From the NCBI GenBank assembly GCA_022846635.1, contig AP025685.1, positions 1,302,001-1,366,000 of the forward strand: a stretch of DNA of 64,000 nt, in the 5' to 3' direction. This DNA comes from Salmonella enterica subsp. enterica serovar Choleraesuis (GTDB taxonomy: Bacteria > Pseudomonadota > Gammaproteobacteria > Enterobacterales > Enterobacteriaceae). The position numbers and the translations under genes are program-made. The notes beneath the pieces were generated by a model. That model saw nothing but the letters and a program-made list of their open reading frames with translations. It was not told the origin of the DNA and did not search any database. This document shows, in pieces, positions 38,490 to 48,430 of this stretch. Within the stretch, counting starts at the first letter, position 1. Each line of letters opens with the position of its first letter.

Positions 38490-39424
38490 GCCGCAGAGTC
38501 GCCACTATTACTTTAAACCCGGCTTACGATCTGGTCGGCTTCTGCCCGGAAATTGAACGCGGCGAAGTGAATTTGGTGCGAACCACCGGGCTACACGCTG
38601 CGGGTAAAGGTATTAACGTTGCCCGGGTGCTCAAAGATCTGGGTATTGATGTCACGGTTGGGGGTTTTCTTGGCCGTGACAATCCGGAAGGGTTTCAGCA
38701 GTTATTCAGCGAACTGGGTATCGCTAACCGTTTCCAGGTGGTTTCCGGGCGTACGCGCATTAACGTGAAGCTGACAGAAAAAGAAGGGGCAGTTACCGAC
38801 TTTAACTTCTCAGGATTTGAAGTGACGCCTGAGGACTGGGAGCGTTTTGTTGCCGACTCCTTAAGCTGGCTTGGTCAGTTCGATATGGTCTGCGTCAGCG
38901 GAAGTCTGCCTTCTGGCGTGGATCCTGATGCTTTTACCGACTGGATGACCCGCCTGCGCAGTCAGTGCCCGTGCATTATTTTTGACAGCAGCCGTGAGGC
39001 GCTAAAAGCCGGCCTAAAAGCCGCGCCGTGGCTGGTCAAGCCGAACCGCCGCGAGCTGGAAATGTGGGCCGGCAGGCCATTGCCGGATATCAATGATGTG
39101 ATAGGCGCAGCCCATCAACTACGGGAGCAGGGGATAGCTCATGTGGTGATTTCACTTGGTGAAGAGGGCGCGCTGTGGGTTAACGCTTCGGGTGAGTGGA
39201 TTGCCCGACCGCCAGCCTGCGAAGTGGTAAGCACGGTCGGCGCCGGGGATTCCATGGTGGGTGGTCTTATTTATGGACTGCTGATGCGGGAGTCCAGTGA
39301 ACATACGCTGCGCCTGGCCACTGCGGTGGCGGCGTTGGCGGTCAGTCAGAGCAATGTAGGCATTCGCGATCGCACCCAGCTTGCGGCCATGATGGCACGG
39401 GTGAGTTTGCAACCTTTTAGCTAA
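38486..39424 (+). CDS. fruK: 1-phosphofructokinase
   Basis: Phosphorylates fructose 1-phosphate to fructose 1,6-bisphosphate. PfkB-family protein of 312 residues (E. coli 312). N-terminal [11 protein letters not shown], the nucleotide/sugar-binding [15 protein letters not shown], and the C-terminal signature [12 protein letters not shown], whose Asp is catalytic. ATGA overlap with fruB. Confidence 0.96.
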   Translation: MSRRVATITLNPAYDLVGFCPEIERGEVNLVRTTGLHAAGKGINVARVLKDLGIDVTVGGFLGRDNPEGFQQLFSELGIANRFQVVSGRTRINVKLTEKEGAVTDFNFSGFEVTPEDWERFVADSLSWLGQFDMVCVSGSLPSGVDPDAFTDWMTRLRSQCPCIIFDSSREALKAGLKAAPWLVKPNRRELEMWAGRPLPDINDVIGAAHQLREQGIAHVVISLGEEGALWVNASGEWIARPPACEVVSTVGAGDSMVGGLIYGLLMRESSEHTLRLATAVAALAVSQSNVGIRDRTQLAAMMARVSLQPFS

Positions 39425-39440
39425 GCCAGGAGAACGTGCG

Positions 39441-41117
39441 ATGAAAATAGCGATTATTGTCGCTCCTGAAGTGGGTCAGGCCCGGGGCTTTGTAGCTCAG
39501 CAGGTGCTTGAAAAAACCGCAGTAGCGCAATCACATACCCTTGTTACTCAGCCTGAAGATGCCGGACTGGTTATTGTTTTTGGTAATCCGCAAGGATTGG
39601 GAATTGCTGATAACGTTGCTCTGTATCAGGCTGATATTGCTGAAGCCGTCAGCCATCCGGCTGATTTGCTGCAAAAGGCGTTGCGCGATGCGACCCCCTG
39701 GATAAACGCCTCGGCTGACAGCAAGCCTGCGGCGGGTGTGAAACGCCTGGTGGCCGTTACCGCATGTCCGACCGGCGTGGCTCATACTTTTATGGCGGCA
39801 GAAGCCATTGAAAGTGAAGCCCAGAAACGCGGCTGGTGGGTAAAAGTAGAGACCCGCGGCTCGGTTGGGGCCGGTAATCCTATTAGTGAGCAGGAGGTTG
39901 CCGAGGCCGATCTGGTTATCGTTGCGGCCGATATTGAAGTGGATCTGGCAAAGTTTGCCGGTAAGCCGATGTATCGCACTTCTACCGGACTGGCGCTAAA
40001 GAAAACCGCGCAGGAGTTTGATAATGCGCTGCAATCAGCCGAGCCCTATCAGCCATCAAGCCAGGCTAAATCTACCCAGCAGAAACAAGAGAGCGCCGGG
40101 GCATATCGTCATCTGCTGACCGGGGTCTCCTACATGCTGCCGATGGTCGTGGCCGGGGGGCTGTGTATTGCGCTGTCGTTTGCTTTCGGTATCAAAGCTT
40201 TTGAAGAACCGGGCACGCTTGCGGCGGCACTGATGCAAATCGGCGGCGGTTCAGCCTTCGCGCTGATGGTGCCAGTGTTGGCAGGCTATATCGCATTTTC
40301 CATCGCCGACCGTCCGGGACTGACGCCAGGACTGATTGGCGGCATGCTGGCCGTTAGCACTGGTTCCGGCTTTATCGGTGGGATTATCGCCGGTTTTCTT
40401 GCCGGCTATGTAGCGAAGCTCATCAGCACCAGGCTGAAATTGCCTCAGAGTATGGAGGCATTGAAACCAATCCTGATTATCCCATTGCTCTCGAGCCTGG
40501 TGACAGGGCTTGCCATGATCTACCTGATAGGCAAACCGGTTGCCGGGATCCTGGAAGGATTGACTCACTGGTTGCAAACCATGGGCACCGCCAATGCAGT
40601 ACTGCTGGGCGCGATTCTTGGTGGCATGATGTGTGCCGATATGGGCGGGCCGGTTAACAAAGCGGCTTACGCCTTTGGGGTTGGTCTGCTGAGTACGCAA
40701 ACCTATGCGCCAATGGCCGCGATTATGGCCGCAGGAATGGTGCCGCCGCTGGCGCTCGGCCTGTCAACTCTGGTCGCCCGTCGTAAATTTGATAAGGCGC
40801 AACAAGAAGGTGGTAAGGCTGCGCTGGTGCTCGGGCTGTGCTTCATCACCGAAGGGGCTATTCCATTCGCCGCCCGCGACCCGATGCGCGTATTGCCATG
40901 CTGTATCGTGGGCGGGGCGCTGACCGGGGCTATCTCGATGGCGGTAGGTGCTAAGCTGATGGCACCACACGGCGGGCTATTCGTGCTGTTGATCCCGGGA
41001 GCGATTACGCCGGTACTTGGTTATTTGCTGGCGATTATTGCCGGAACGCTGGTTGCCGGGCTGGCCTATGCCTTCGTTAAGCGGCCGGAAGAGGCGGCGC
41101 TGGTGAAAGCGGCCTGA
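39441..41117 (+). CDS. fruA: Fructose-specific PTS enzyme IIBC
   Basis: Imports fructose as fructose 1-phosphate. 558 residues. An N-terminal IIB-prime domain (about 1-95) lacks the active Cys. The IIB domain (about 103-200) has the phosphorylated Cys in VTACPTGVAHTFMAA. The IIC membrane domain (about 225-550) shows GVSYMLPMVVAGG and ADMGGPVNKAAYAF. CCAGGAG precedes the start. The psuKG genes that follow it in E. coli are absent; nfo comes next, convergent. Confidence 0.95.
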   Translation: MKIAIIVAPEVGQARGFVAQQVLEKTAVAQSHTLVTQPEDAGLVIVFGNPQGLGIADNVALYQADIAEAVSHPADLLQKALRDATPWINASADSKPAAGVKRLVAVTACPTGVAHTFMAAEAIESEAQKRGWWVKVETRGSVGAGNPISEQEVAEADLVIVAADIEVDLAKFAGKPMYRTSTGLALKKTAQEFDNALQSAEPYQPSSQAKSTQQKQESAGAYRHLLTGVSYMLPMVVAGGLCIALSFAFGIKAFEEPGTLAAALMQIGGGSAFALMVPVLAGYIAFSIADRPGLTPGLIGGMLAVSTGSGFIGGIIAGFLAGYVAKLISTRLKLPQSMEALKPILIIPLLSSLVTGLAMIYLIGKPVAGILEGLTHWLQTMGTANAVLLGAILGGMMCADMGGPVNKAAYAFGVGLLSTQTYAPMAAIMAAGMVPPLALGLSTLVARRKFDKAQQEGGKAALVLGLCFITEGAIPFAARDPMRVLPCCIVGGALTGAISMAVGAKLMAPHGGLFVLLIPGAITPVLGYLLAIIAGTLVAGLAYAFVKRPEEAALVKAA

Positions 41118-41142
41118 AAGCCGAGCTAGCGTTCGATAATCG

Positions 41143-41180
41143 AAAACACAAAAGGGCCGAATGGCCCTTTTGTGTTTTTA
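41143..41180. terminator. Bidirectional terminator after fruA
   Basis: ACACAAAAGGGCC, loop GAAT, GGCCCTTTTGTGT, with A run before and T run after. It can also stop transcription from nfo. Confidence 0.93.
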
Positions 41181-41285
41181 GCGTGATAAGCAGACGACCG
41201 TATTGGTTTGTCAGGGCCTTTACTGGCAGGAATTTTTACCCGCATTGAAATAGCCAAAACTTTAGTCGCCTGGTGCTGATGATTA

Positions 41286-42143
41286 TCAGGCTGCTGCTTC
41301 ACTCTCTTGCTGCGCCCGTAGCCAGGCAATTTCTTCGGCCCAGATATCCGGATTGGTGGTTTCCAGAATCAAAGGAATACCGTCGAAGCGGGCATCTCGC
41401 ATGATATAGCGGAAAGCGTCGTGGCCAATGTTGCCTTCACCCAGGCTATTGTGGCGGTCAACCCGGCTGCCAAATTCACTTTTGGCATCGTTAAGGTGCA
41501 TCCCACGCAGATAGTTAAAGCCGACGATGCGCTCAAAGTCCGCAAAGGTTTTTTCGCAGGCTTCAGGAGTACGCAGATCGTAGCCAGCGGCAAAGGCGTG
41601 GCAGGTATCAATGCAGACGCCAACCCGGGATTTATCTTCTACACCGTCGATAATCGCGGCCAGATGGGCGAAGTCGAACCCAAGGTTGCTGCCCTGGCCT
41701 GCGGTGTTTTCAATAACCGCCGTAACTCCTTCGGTTTCAGCCAATGCGATATTGATTGATTCAGCAATGCGTTTTAAACACTGCTCTTCGCTAATTTGCA
41801 TCAGATGGCTGCCGGGATGGAAATTCAGCAGCGTCAGCCCCAGCTGGGAGCAGCGGGTCAGTTCATCAATAAACGCTTCGCGTGACTTCTCCAGAGCATC
41901 CTCAACCGGGTGGCCCAGATTAATCAGGTAGCTGTCGTGGGGAAGAATCTGCCCTGGCCCGAAGTTGAGTTCTTCGCAGGTACGTTTGAAGTTATCGATG
42001 GTTTCGCTGCTCAGCGGTGCGGCGCGCCACTGACGTTGATTCTTGGTAAACAGAGCGAAGGCCGATGCCTCTATCTCGGCGGCGCGGCGGGGAGCATTCT
42101 CCACTCCACCTGCGGCACTGACGTGAGCGCCAATATATTTCAT
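41286..42143 (-). CDS. nfo: Endonuclease IV
   Basis: Zinc-dependent AP endonuclease of base-excision repair, induced by SoxRS in E. coli. The start at 42143 ([20 protein letters not shown]) gives 285 residues, as in E. coli. Zn ligands occur in signature blocks: [52 protein letters not shown] and LILETTNPD. Confidence 0.97.
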   Translation of the reverse strand: MKYIGAHVSAAGGVENAPRRAAEIEASAFALFTKNQRQWRAAPLSSETIDNFKRTCEELNFGPGQILPHDSYLINLGHPVEDALEKSREAFIDELTRCSQLGLTLLNFHPGSHLMQISEEQCLKRIAESINIALAETEGVTAVIENTAGQGSNLGFDFAHLAAIIDGVEDKSRVGVCIDTCHAFAAGYDLRTPEACEKTFADFERIVGFNYLRGMHLNDAKSEFGSRVDRHNSLGEGNIGHDAFRYIMRDARFDGIPLILETTNPDIWAEEIAWLRAQQESEAAA

Positions 42144-42217
42144 CAGGTTTTCTCCGGTTAACCCGTTATAACAACCGACAATCATAACGGGTTAACGGTG
42201 AAAAAGCGCGGCTGTGA

Positions 42218-43270
42218 TTAGCCTAAAAGCGAATGGATACCCAGGTTGATGAAACCACCACCAACAATCAGCCAGATGAACAGCACCAGCGCCATCAGCA
42301 TCGGTTTAACACCGGCCTGACGAATCGCGCTGAAGTGGGTGGTCAGGCCCAGGGCCGCCATCGCCATGGCCAGGAAAATATTATCCACTTCGATAAGCAG
42401 TTTAACCACTGAAGCAGGCAGCAGGTGGAAAGAGTTAAAAATCGCTACCACTACAAACAGGATGGCAAACCATGGAATAGTGATTTTGCTCTGGCCTTCT
42501 ACCGGCTGAACTTTTTTAACCCGAACCGCCAGCAGCAGTAAGAATGGAGCCAGCATCATGACGCGCAGCATTTTAGAGATTACCGCAGCGCTTTCCACAT
42601 CGGGGCCAATAGTCTGGCCGGCAGCGACAACCTGAGCAACTTCATGCATGGTCGAGCCGATATAAATCCCGAAGGTTTCATGCGAGAACAGATGGCTCAG
42701 CAGGGGATACATCAGCGGGTATACAAAAATAGCGATAGTCCCGAAGATAACCACGGTAGCAACGGCCACGGTAACTTTGCTGGCCTCAGCTTTTACTACC
42801 GGCTCAGATGCCAGTACCGCCGCCGCGCCACAGATGCTGCTACCGGCCCCAATAAGCCATGTAGTCTGACGATCCAGACCAAATACTTTCTGCCCCAACC
42901 AGCAGGCCAGCAGGAAGGTTGAGCTCAGGGTAAGAATATCAATAACCAGGCCGCTCACGCCCACGCCCGCAATTTGGGAGAAGGTCAGGCGGAAGCCGTA
43001 AAGGATAATCCCCAGGCGCAGCAGGCGCGCTTTCGCGAATAAAATACCCGGATTGGCCGGAGCAATATATCGTGACGGGATAATATTGCCGATTATCATC
43101 CCGGCGAGAATGGCCAGGGTTAAAGCGCCAAGCCCGATTCCAGCAACGGCAGGCAGCGCGCCGAGCCACAGGGCAAAGGCGGTGATTGCGCCGCTGATGA
43201 TTAATCCCGGAATAAGACGCATATATTGCGCCAGGTGAGATTGTTGGTTAATACCGGCTAATGTAGTCAT
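42218..43270 (-). CDS. yeiH: YeiH family inner-membrane protein (UPF0324)
   Basis: Membrane protein of 350 residues from the ATG at 43270, behind a GGAGGAAC site, with about ten spans. Family landmarks: LLRLGIILYGFRLTFSQI, TWLIGAGSSICGAAAVLA, STMHEVAQVVAAG and ALGLTTHFSAIRQAG. E. coli yeiH is regulated by the neighbouring LysR protein YeiE; the divergent arrangement is kept here. Relatives in this family have been proposed as sulfite or sulfonate exporters; not shown by this sequence. Confidence 0.92.
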   Translation of the reverse strand: MTTLAGINQQSHLAQYMRLIPGLIISGAITAFALWLGALPAVAGIGLGALTLAILAGMIIGNIIPSRYIAPANPGILFAKARLLRLGIILYGFRLTFSQIAGVGVSGLVIDILTLSSTFLLACWLGQKVFGLDRQTTWLIGAGSSICGAAAVLASEPVVKAEASKVTVAVATVVIFGTIAIFVYPLMYPLLSHLFSHETFGIYIGSTMHEVAQVVAAGQTIGPDVESAAVISKMLRVMMLAPFLLLLAVRVKKVQPVEGQSKITIPWFAILFVVVAIFNSFHLLPASVVKLLIEVDNIFLAMAMAALGLTTHFSAIRQAGVKPMLMALVLFIWLIVGGGFINLGIHSLLG

Positions 43271-43324
43271 TTGTTCCTCCAGACGATGCGGTAAGAATAC
43301 GCCTGAAGCGTTCAAAGATTAAAT

Positions 43325-43348
43325 TGATTATATATTTATATTAAATCA
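43325..43348. promoter_or_regulatory. Candidate YeiE (LysR-type) binding palindrome
   Basis: TGATTATATATT and its imperfect mirror ATATTAAATCA form a 24-base AT-rich dyad midway between divergent yeiH and yeiE, the usual place for a LysR-type operator. Confidence 0.4.
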
Positions 43349-43394
43349 GAATAAGTGGTAAGTAGCGGTCTCAAATAGTTAGCCCGGAGGTAGC

Positions 43395-44261
43395 ATGCAT
43401 ATCACGCTTCGTCAGTTAGCGGTATTTAACGAGGTGCTGAAAAGCGGTTCCACGACACAGGCAGCGCAAAAAATGGCGTTGTCGCAGTCGGCGGTAAGCT
43501 CCGCGCTGGCGGAACTTGAAAGCCAGCTTGAGGTGCGTTTGTTCGACAGGGTAGGGAAACGACTGGTTATTAATGAATATGGCCGTCTGTTATCCACCCG
43601 CGCTGTGGCATTGCTGGAGCAGGCCGAAGATATCGAACAGATGTTCCGGGAAAAAATGGGGGCGATACGCGTTAGCGCCAGTAGCACCATTGGCAACTAT
43701 ATATTACCTGCCGGCCTTGCCCGTTTTCACGAGCGCTTCCCACAGCTCCCATTGGAGATAAATGTAGGGAATACGCTGGATGTGATGACGGCGGTGCTGA
43801 ATTTTGATGTGGATGTTGGTCTAATTGAAGGGCCAAGTCACCATAACGAGTTAATTACCGAACCGTTTATGGATGATGAGCTTATTGTGTTTGCTGCGCC
43901 TGATTCGGCACTATTCTCCGCCCCGGTAACTCTTAAACGGCTGAGTGAGTTTCAATGGATACTGCGTGAGGTTGGTTCAGGCACGCGAGAAATCGTCGAT
44001 TACCTGCTGCTCTCTAAGTTGCCGCGAATAAATGTAGCAATGGAGCTGGGCAATTCAGAAGCGATAAAATATACCGTGATGCACGGGCTGGGGATTAGCT
44101 GTCTCTCGCGGCGGGTAGTTGCTGAGCAGCTTGCTAGCGGCTCATTGCGCGAAGTTCCGCTTCCACTGCCACCCTTAATTCGTACTCTCTATTGTATTCA
44201 CCATCGTCAAAAGCATCTTTCGGAAATTCTGGGTCATTTCCTCGAGTGCTGTAAGCATTAA
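43395..44261 (+). CDS. yeiE: LysR-family transcriptional regulator YeiE
   Basis: 288 residues. The N-terminal winged helix-turn-helix (about 1-60) reads [17 protein letters not shown] and [18 protein letters not shown]. The effector-binding domain follows ([33 protein letters not shown]). In enteric bacteria YeiE has been linked to flagellar control, sulfite response and iron homeostasis. Divergent from yeiH. Binding site GGAGGTAGC before the ATG. Confidence 0.93.
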   Translation: MHITLRQLAVFNEVLKSGSTTQAAQKMALSQSAVSSALAELESQLEVRLFDRVGKRLVINEYGRLLSTRAVALLEQAEDIEQMFREKMGAIRVSASSTIGNYILPAGLARFHERFPQLPLEINVGNTLDVMTAVLNFDVDVGLIEGPSHHNELITEPFMDDELIVFAAPDSALFSAPVTLKRLSEFQWILREVGSGTREIVDYLLLSKLPRINVAMELGNSEAIKYTVMHGLGISCLSRRVVAEQLASGSLREVPLPLPPLIRTLYCIHHRQKHLSEILGHFLECCKH

Positions 44262-44551
44262 CTATTTTCGGGCGAAGAGCTGTTCGGTTTTTCGCCTGTT
44301 GTTTGTTTATTCATCGTTATTTTTCCCGCTAATTAAACCTTAATTTTTACATGGTGTTTTCAATTTATGGATCGCCCGATTCTGGGGTGAATATGTGTAA
44401 TAAATTTTTTCCTCAGACCCTTTGAATGCTGCTTTACTTATAATTCTGGAGTTATCATGAAGCTCTCTTATAAATGCGTTTTTGTGACCGACTATTGAGA
44501 CAAGTCTGTTACAATCGCGCCTCATTTTTTTTGGATGGGCAACACTTTTTT

Positions 44552-46021
44552 ATGGCTTCTCAAGAACAACCCACACCTGCGCCTGGCTTACGCCGTGAGC
44601 TAAAGGCGCGCCACCTGACGATGATCGCCATTGGCGGTTCCATCGGTACCGGACTTTTTGTTGCATCTGGCGCCACTATTTCACAGGCGGGCCCAGGCGG
44701 AGCACTGTTCTCTTATATGCTTATCGGTCTGATGGTTTATTTCTTGATGACGAGTCTTGGTGAGCTTGCTGCCTTTATGCCGGTGTCAGGCTCATTTTCT
44801 ACCTACGGGCAGAAATACGTAGAAGAGGGTTTCGGATTCGCGCTGGGTTGGAACTACTGGTACAACTGGGCGGTAACTATCGCCGTTGACCTGGTTGCTG
44901 CCCAACTGGTTATGAGCTGGTGGTTCCCCGATACCCCAGGCTGGATCTGGAGTGCGTTGTTCTTAGGGCTGGTTTTCCTGCTGAACTTTATCTCGGTTCG
45001 CGGTTTCGGCGAAGCCGAGTACTGGTTCTCGCTGATAAAAGTGACCACCGTTATCGTGTTTATCATCGTGGGTATTCTGATGATTCTCGGTATCTTCCAT
45101 GGCACTACGCCTGCGGGCTGGAGCAACTGGGAAATCGGCGACGCGCCGTTTGCCGGTGGTTTTGCCGCCATGATTGGCGTGGCGATGATTGTTGGCTTCT
45201 CATTCCAGGGAACTGAGCTTATCGGTATTGCAGCCGGTGAGTCTGAAGATCCGGCGAAAAACATTCCGCGCGCGGTGCGTCAGGTATTCTGGCGAATCCT
45301 GCTGTTCTATGTGTTCGCTATTCTGATTATCAGCCTGATTATTCCTTACACCGATCCGAGCCTGCTGCGTAACGATGTAAAAGATATCAGCGTCAGTCCG
45401 TTTACTCTGGTATTTGAACACGCGGGCCTGCTGTCAGCGGCGGCGGTGATGAATGCGGTTATCCTGACTGCGGTACTGTCGGCGGGTAACTCCGGTATGT
45501 ATGCCTCTACGCGTATGCTTTACACCCTGGCTTGCGATGGCAAAGCGCCACGCATTTTCGCCAAACTTTCTAAGGGTGGGGTCCCACGTAACGCATTGTA
45601 CGCCACTACCGTGGTTGCGGCGCTGTGCTTCTTAACTTCTATGTTTGGTAACCAGACCGTTTATTTATGGCTGCTCAATACCTCGGGTATGACCGGCTTT
45701 ATCGCCTGGCTGGGGATAGCAATTAGTCACTATCGCTTCCGTCGTGGTTATGTCATGCAGGGTTATGACGTTAATAAACTGCCGTATCGCTCGGGCTTTT
45801 TCCCGATGGGGCCAATCTTCGCCTTTATTCTGTGTCTGATTATTACTCTGGGACAGAACTACGAAGCATTCCTGGCTGATACCATTGACTGGGCCTCGGT
45901 TGCTGCGACCTATATTGGTCTGCCGCTGTTCCTGGTTATCTGGTTTGGTTATAAATTGATTCGCGGAACCCGGTTTGTGCCTTATAGCCAGATGGAATTC
46001 CCGGATATTTATAAAAAATAA
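44552..46021 (+). CDS. lysP: Lysine-specific permease LysP
   Basis: APC-family lysine:proton symporter that also restrains CadC in acid response. The ATG at 44552 (MASQEQPTPAPGLRRELKAR) gives 489 residues, exactly the E. coli length. Twelve spans. Family motif LTMIAIGGSIGTGLFVASGA in helix 1; FSFQGTELIGIAAGESEDP in helix 6. It carries a 290-base upstream region. Confidence 0.96.
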   Translation: MASQEQPTPAPGLRRELKARHLTMIAIGGSIGTGLFVASGATISQAGPGGALFSYMLIGLMVYFLMTSLGELAAFMPVSGSFSTYGQKYVEEGFGFALGWNYWYNWAVTIAVDLVAAQLVMSWWFPDTPGWIWSALFLGLVFLLNFISVRGFGEAEYWFSLIKVTTVIVFIIVGILMILGIFHGTTPAGWSNWEIGDAPFAGGFAAMIGVAMIVGFSFQGTELIGIAAGESEDPAKNIPRAVRQVFWRILLFYVFAILIISLIIPYTDPSLLRNDVKDISVSPFTLVFEHAGLLSAAAVMNAVILTAVLSAGNSGMYASTRMLYTLACDGKAPRIFAKLSKGGVPRNALYATTVVAALCFLTSMFGNQTVYLWLLNTSGMTGFIAWLGIAISHYRFRRGYVMQGYDVNKLPYRSGFFPMGPIFAFILCLIITLGQNYEAFLADTIDWASVAATYIGLPLFLVIWFGYKLIRGTRFVPYSQMEFPDIYKK

Positions 46022-46044
46022 TCTGCGGTATTAATCTTTCATCC

Positions 46045-46070
46045 GGGGGCGCAATGCGCCCCCTTTTTTT
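46045..46070 (+). terminator. Terminator after lysP
   Basis: GGGGGCGC, loop AAT, GCGCCCCC and seven T. Confidence 0.94.
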
Positions 46071-46166
46071 ATGCTCTTTATAAGTTCAGATTCGCTAATT
46101 TCCTCAATATTTGTGGCAACTCTGGCAATAGGCTGATGTTATTTTGTAAATAACAAGAATTAATTT

Positions 46167-46191
46167 GATAACAATTACCATTTGCATTATC
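46167..46191. promoter_or_regulatory. Fur-box-like site before the siderophore transport genes
   Basis: GATAACAATTACCATTTGCATTATC resembles overlapping Fur hexamers (GATAAT/ATTATC ends, ATTAC-CATT centre). It lies 29-53 bases before the first gene. Expected effect: repression when iron is plentiful. Confidence 0.65.
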
Positions 46192-46219
46192 TTCCCGGGG
46201 TCGATACAGGAAGAGGGAG

Positions 46220-47350
46220 ATGGAGATGCAAATACGACACCGGGTCTCACGACTTTTAATGGCCGTTTTTCTGGTTGCGGCGGCTTTACCAACCCATGCC
46301 GCAGTCACTACCGTTACCGATGTGGTTGGGCGTGAAGTACAGGTTCCACAAAAGGTTGAACGCATTCTGTTAGGTGAGGGGCGGCTGTTCTACGCGCTGG
46401 CCTTGCTTGAGGGGCAGCAGCCGTTAGCGCGTATCGCCGGATGGCAGGGTGATTTCCGCCGCCTCGATACTCAGACTTACGCGCAATATAAAGCGCGATT
46501 CCCGCAAATTGATGATATTCCCCTAATTGGTAACACCACTGCGGACAGTATCAGCCCGGAAAAAGTGCTGACGTTGCAGCCGGATATCGCCATCTTCGGT
46601 CTGTCTGGCCATGGGCCTGGCCGCCACAGCGAGCTGGTAGGCCAGCTTGAAAAAGCCGGTGTACCGGTAGTCTTCGTCGATTTCCGTACCGCGCCGCTGA
46701 AAAATACCATTCCAAGTATGCAGGTGCTGGGCAAAGCGCTCCACCGGGAGCAGCAGGCCGAGCGCTTTATTAGCTTTTATCAGCAGCAGCTGAAAAAGGT
46801 CACTGATATTACCCAAAACATACCGGAGGCCAGCAAGCCATCAGTATTCATCGAGCTACGGGCGGCCTCAATGGAGGAGTGTTGCGGGTCGGCAGGCAAA
46901 GGCAATATGGGTGATTTTATCGACCTTGCCGGTGGGCGTAATATCGCTCGCGATCTGCTGCCTGGGCCGCTTGGCACAGTGAACCTGGAAAAAGTGCTCG
47001 CCGTTGACCCTGATATCTACATCGCCAGCGGTGCTAAAGCCCCCGGGGCAACGCCGGGTGTGATGCTGGGCGCTGCCGTCAGCTATAAGCAGGCCCAGGA
47101 TAGCCTGAAAAGCGTTCTGGAGCGTAGTGGAATAAAAGAACTTAGCGCAGTAAAACAGCAACGCGCATATGGTTTGTGGCATAGCTTTTATAACTCACCG
47201 TACAATATCCTGGCTATTCAGGCGTTGGCCGGCTGGTTCTATCCTGAGAAGTTTTCAGGGTTAGACCCAAAACAGACCGAACGCGACATGTACCAGCAAT
47301 TCCTGGCGGTAGAACCGACGGGAACATATTGGGTTGCTGAAAAAGAGTAA
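46220..47350 (+). CDS. Iron-siderophore ABC transporter, periplasmic binding protein (YiuA-like)
   Basis: Solute-binding protein of the FecB/BtuF class, 376 residues. Signal peptide about residues 1-27 (ending THA). The binding fold is shown by VTDVVGREVQVPQKVERILL, ISPEKVLTLQPDIAIFGLSG and VNLEKVLAVDPDIYIASG. An unusual Cys pair (MEECCGSAG) lies in the second lobe. Followed 9 bases later by the permease. Gene content, binding protein-permease-ATPase-CirA-type receptor, resembles Yersinia YiuABC-YiuR. The exact substrate is unknown; catecholate degradation products are likely from the receptor. An ATG six bases downstream is an alternative start. Confidence 0.85.
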   Translation: MEMQIRHRVSRLLMAVFLVAAALPTHAAVTTVTDVVGREVQVPQKVERILLGEGRLFYALALLEGQQPLARIAGWQGDFRRLDTQTYAQYKARFPQIDDIPLIGNTTADSISPEKVLTLQPDIAIFGLSGHGPGRHSELVGQLEKAGVPVVFVDFRTAPLKNTIPSMQVLGKALHREQQAERFISFYQQQLKKVTDITQNIPEASKPSVFIELRAASMEECCGSAGKGNMGDFIDLAGGRNIARDLLPGPLGTVNLEKVLAVDPDIYIASGAKAPGATPGVMLGAAVSYKQAQDSLKSVLERSGIKELSAVKQQRAYGLWHSFYNSPYNILAIQALAGWFYPEKFSGLDPKQTERDMYQQFLAVEPTGTYWVAEKE

Positions 47351-47359
47351 GGTTTGCTA

Positions 47360-48430
47360 ATGAGTTCCGAAACACAGGCTCTACCGGCTGAGGAGCCGTC
47401 GCTGAATCAGCGCTATCGTCAGGTATTGCTGCGTCGCTACTGGCTGCTGGGGATAATTCTCGCGGCGATTCTTGGGTCACTGTTGCTGGACTTTGTCCTT
47501 GGTCCATCAGGGATAAGTCTCTCAACCTTGATACACACCCTGTTTGAGCCAGAGCAGGCTGCGCCGGGCGTGCGGGTTATCGTTTGGGAAATCCGCCTGC
47601 CATATGCCTTAATGGCGGTACTGGTGGGCATGGCTCTGGGGCTTGCCGGGGCCGAGATGCAAACCATCCTCAATAACCCGTTAGCCAGTCCTTTTACTCT
47701 TGGGGTGTCATCGGCGGCGGCGTTTGGTGCGGCGCTGGCGATTATTCTCGGGATTGGCATTCCTGGTATTAACGATCAGTGGTTTATTTCGGCCAATGCC
47801 TTTGTATTTGCTCTGCTGGCTGCAATGCTGCTGGATGCCATTACCCGCTGGACTCGGGTTGCTACCTCCGGGGTGGTGTTGTTTGGTATTGCGCTGGTGT
47901 TTACCTTTAACGCGCTGGTATCAATGCTGCAATTTGTCGCCAGTGAGGACACCCTGCAAGGGCTGGTTTTCTGGACGATGGGGAGCCTGGCGCGTGCCTC
48001 CTGGGACAAACTTGGCGTGCTGTTTGCGGCGCTGGTCATTATTGTTCCATTATCGATGGCCGCAGCCTGGAAGCTTACGGCGCTGCGCCTGGGTGAGGAC
48101 AGAGCTATCAGTTTTGGTATTGATGTGCGCCGTTTGCGCCTGGGAACGTTGCTGCGAATTAGTATCCTGTCGGCGCTGTCGGTGGCGTTTGTCGGGCCTA
48201 TCGGCTTTATCGGACTAGTGGCGCCGCATATCGCGCGGCTGTTGTTTGGCGAAGATCATCGTTTCTATCTCCCCGGCAGTATTCTTATTGGCGCGCTGGT
48301 GCTTTCGCTGGCCTCCGTGGCGTCGAAGAATATTATCCCTGGCGTCATTATTCCGGTGGGGATCGTGACTTCACTGGTTGGCGTACCGTTCTTCCTGAGC
48401 ATTATTTTGCGTCATCGGGGGAATGTATGA
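47360..48430 (+). CDS. Iron-siderophore ABC transporter permease (YiuB-like)
   Basis: FecCD/BtuC-family permease, 356 residues from the ATG at 47360 (MSSETQALPA), with AAGG upstream. Family motifs: IRLPYALMAVLVGMALGLAG, NNPLASPFTLGVSSAAAFG, LGEDRAISFGIDVRRLRLG, the coupling-helix region, and FVGPIGFIGLVAPHIARLL. About nine or ten spans. Its stop overlaps the ATPase start (ATGA). Confidence 0.9.
   Translation: MSSETQALPAEEPSLNQRYRQVLLRRYWLLGIILAAILGSLLLDFVLGPSGISLSTLIHTLFEPEQAAPGVRVIVWEIRLPYALMAVLVGMALGLAGAEMQTILNNPLASPFTLGVSSAAAFGAALAIILGIGIPGINDQWFISANAFVFALLAAMLLDAITRWTRVATSGVVLFGIALVFTFNALVSMLQFVASEDTLQGLVFWTMGSLARASWDKLGVLFAALVIIVPLSMAAAWKLTALRLGEDRAISFGIDVRRLRLGTLLRISILSALSVAFVGPIGFIGLVAPHIARLLFGEDHRFYLPGSILIGALVLSLASVASKNIIPGVIIPVGIVTSLVGVPFFLSIILRHRGNV

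Noticed and set aside
41369..41931. Several frames overlapping nfo on both strands
   Set aside because: All are alternative frames of the clearly conserved nfo gene.
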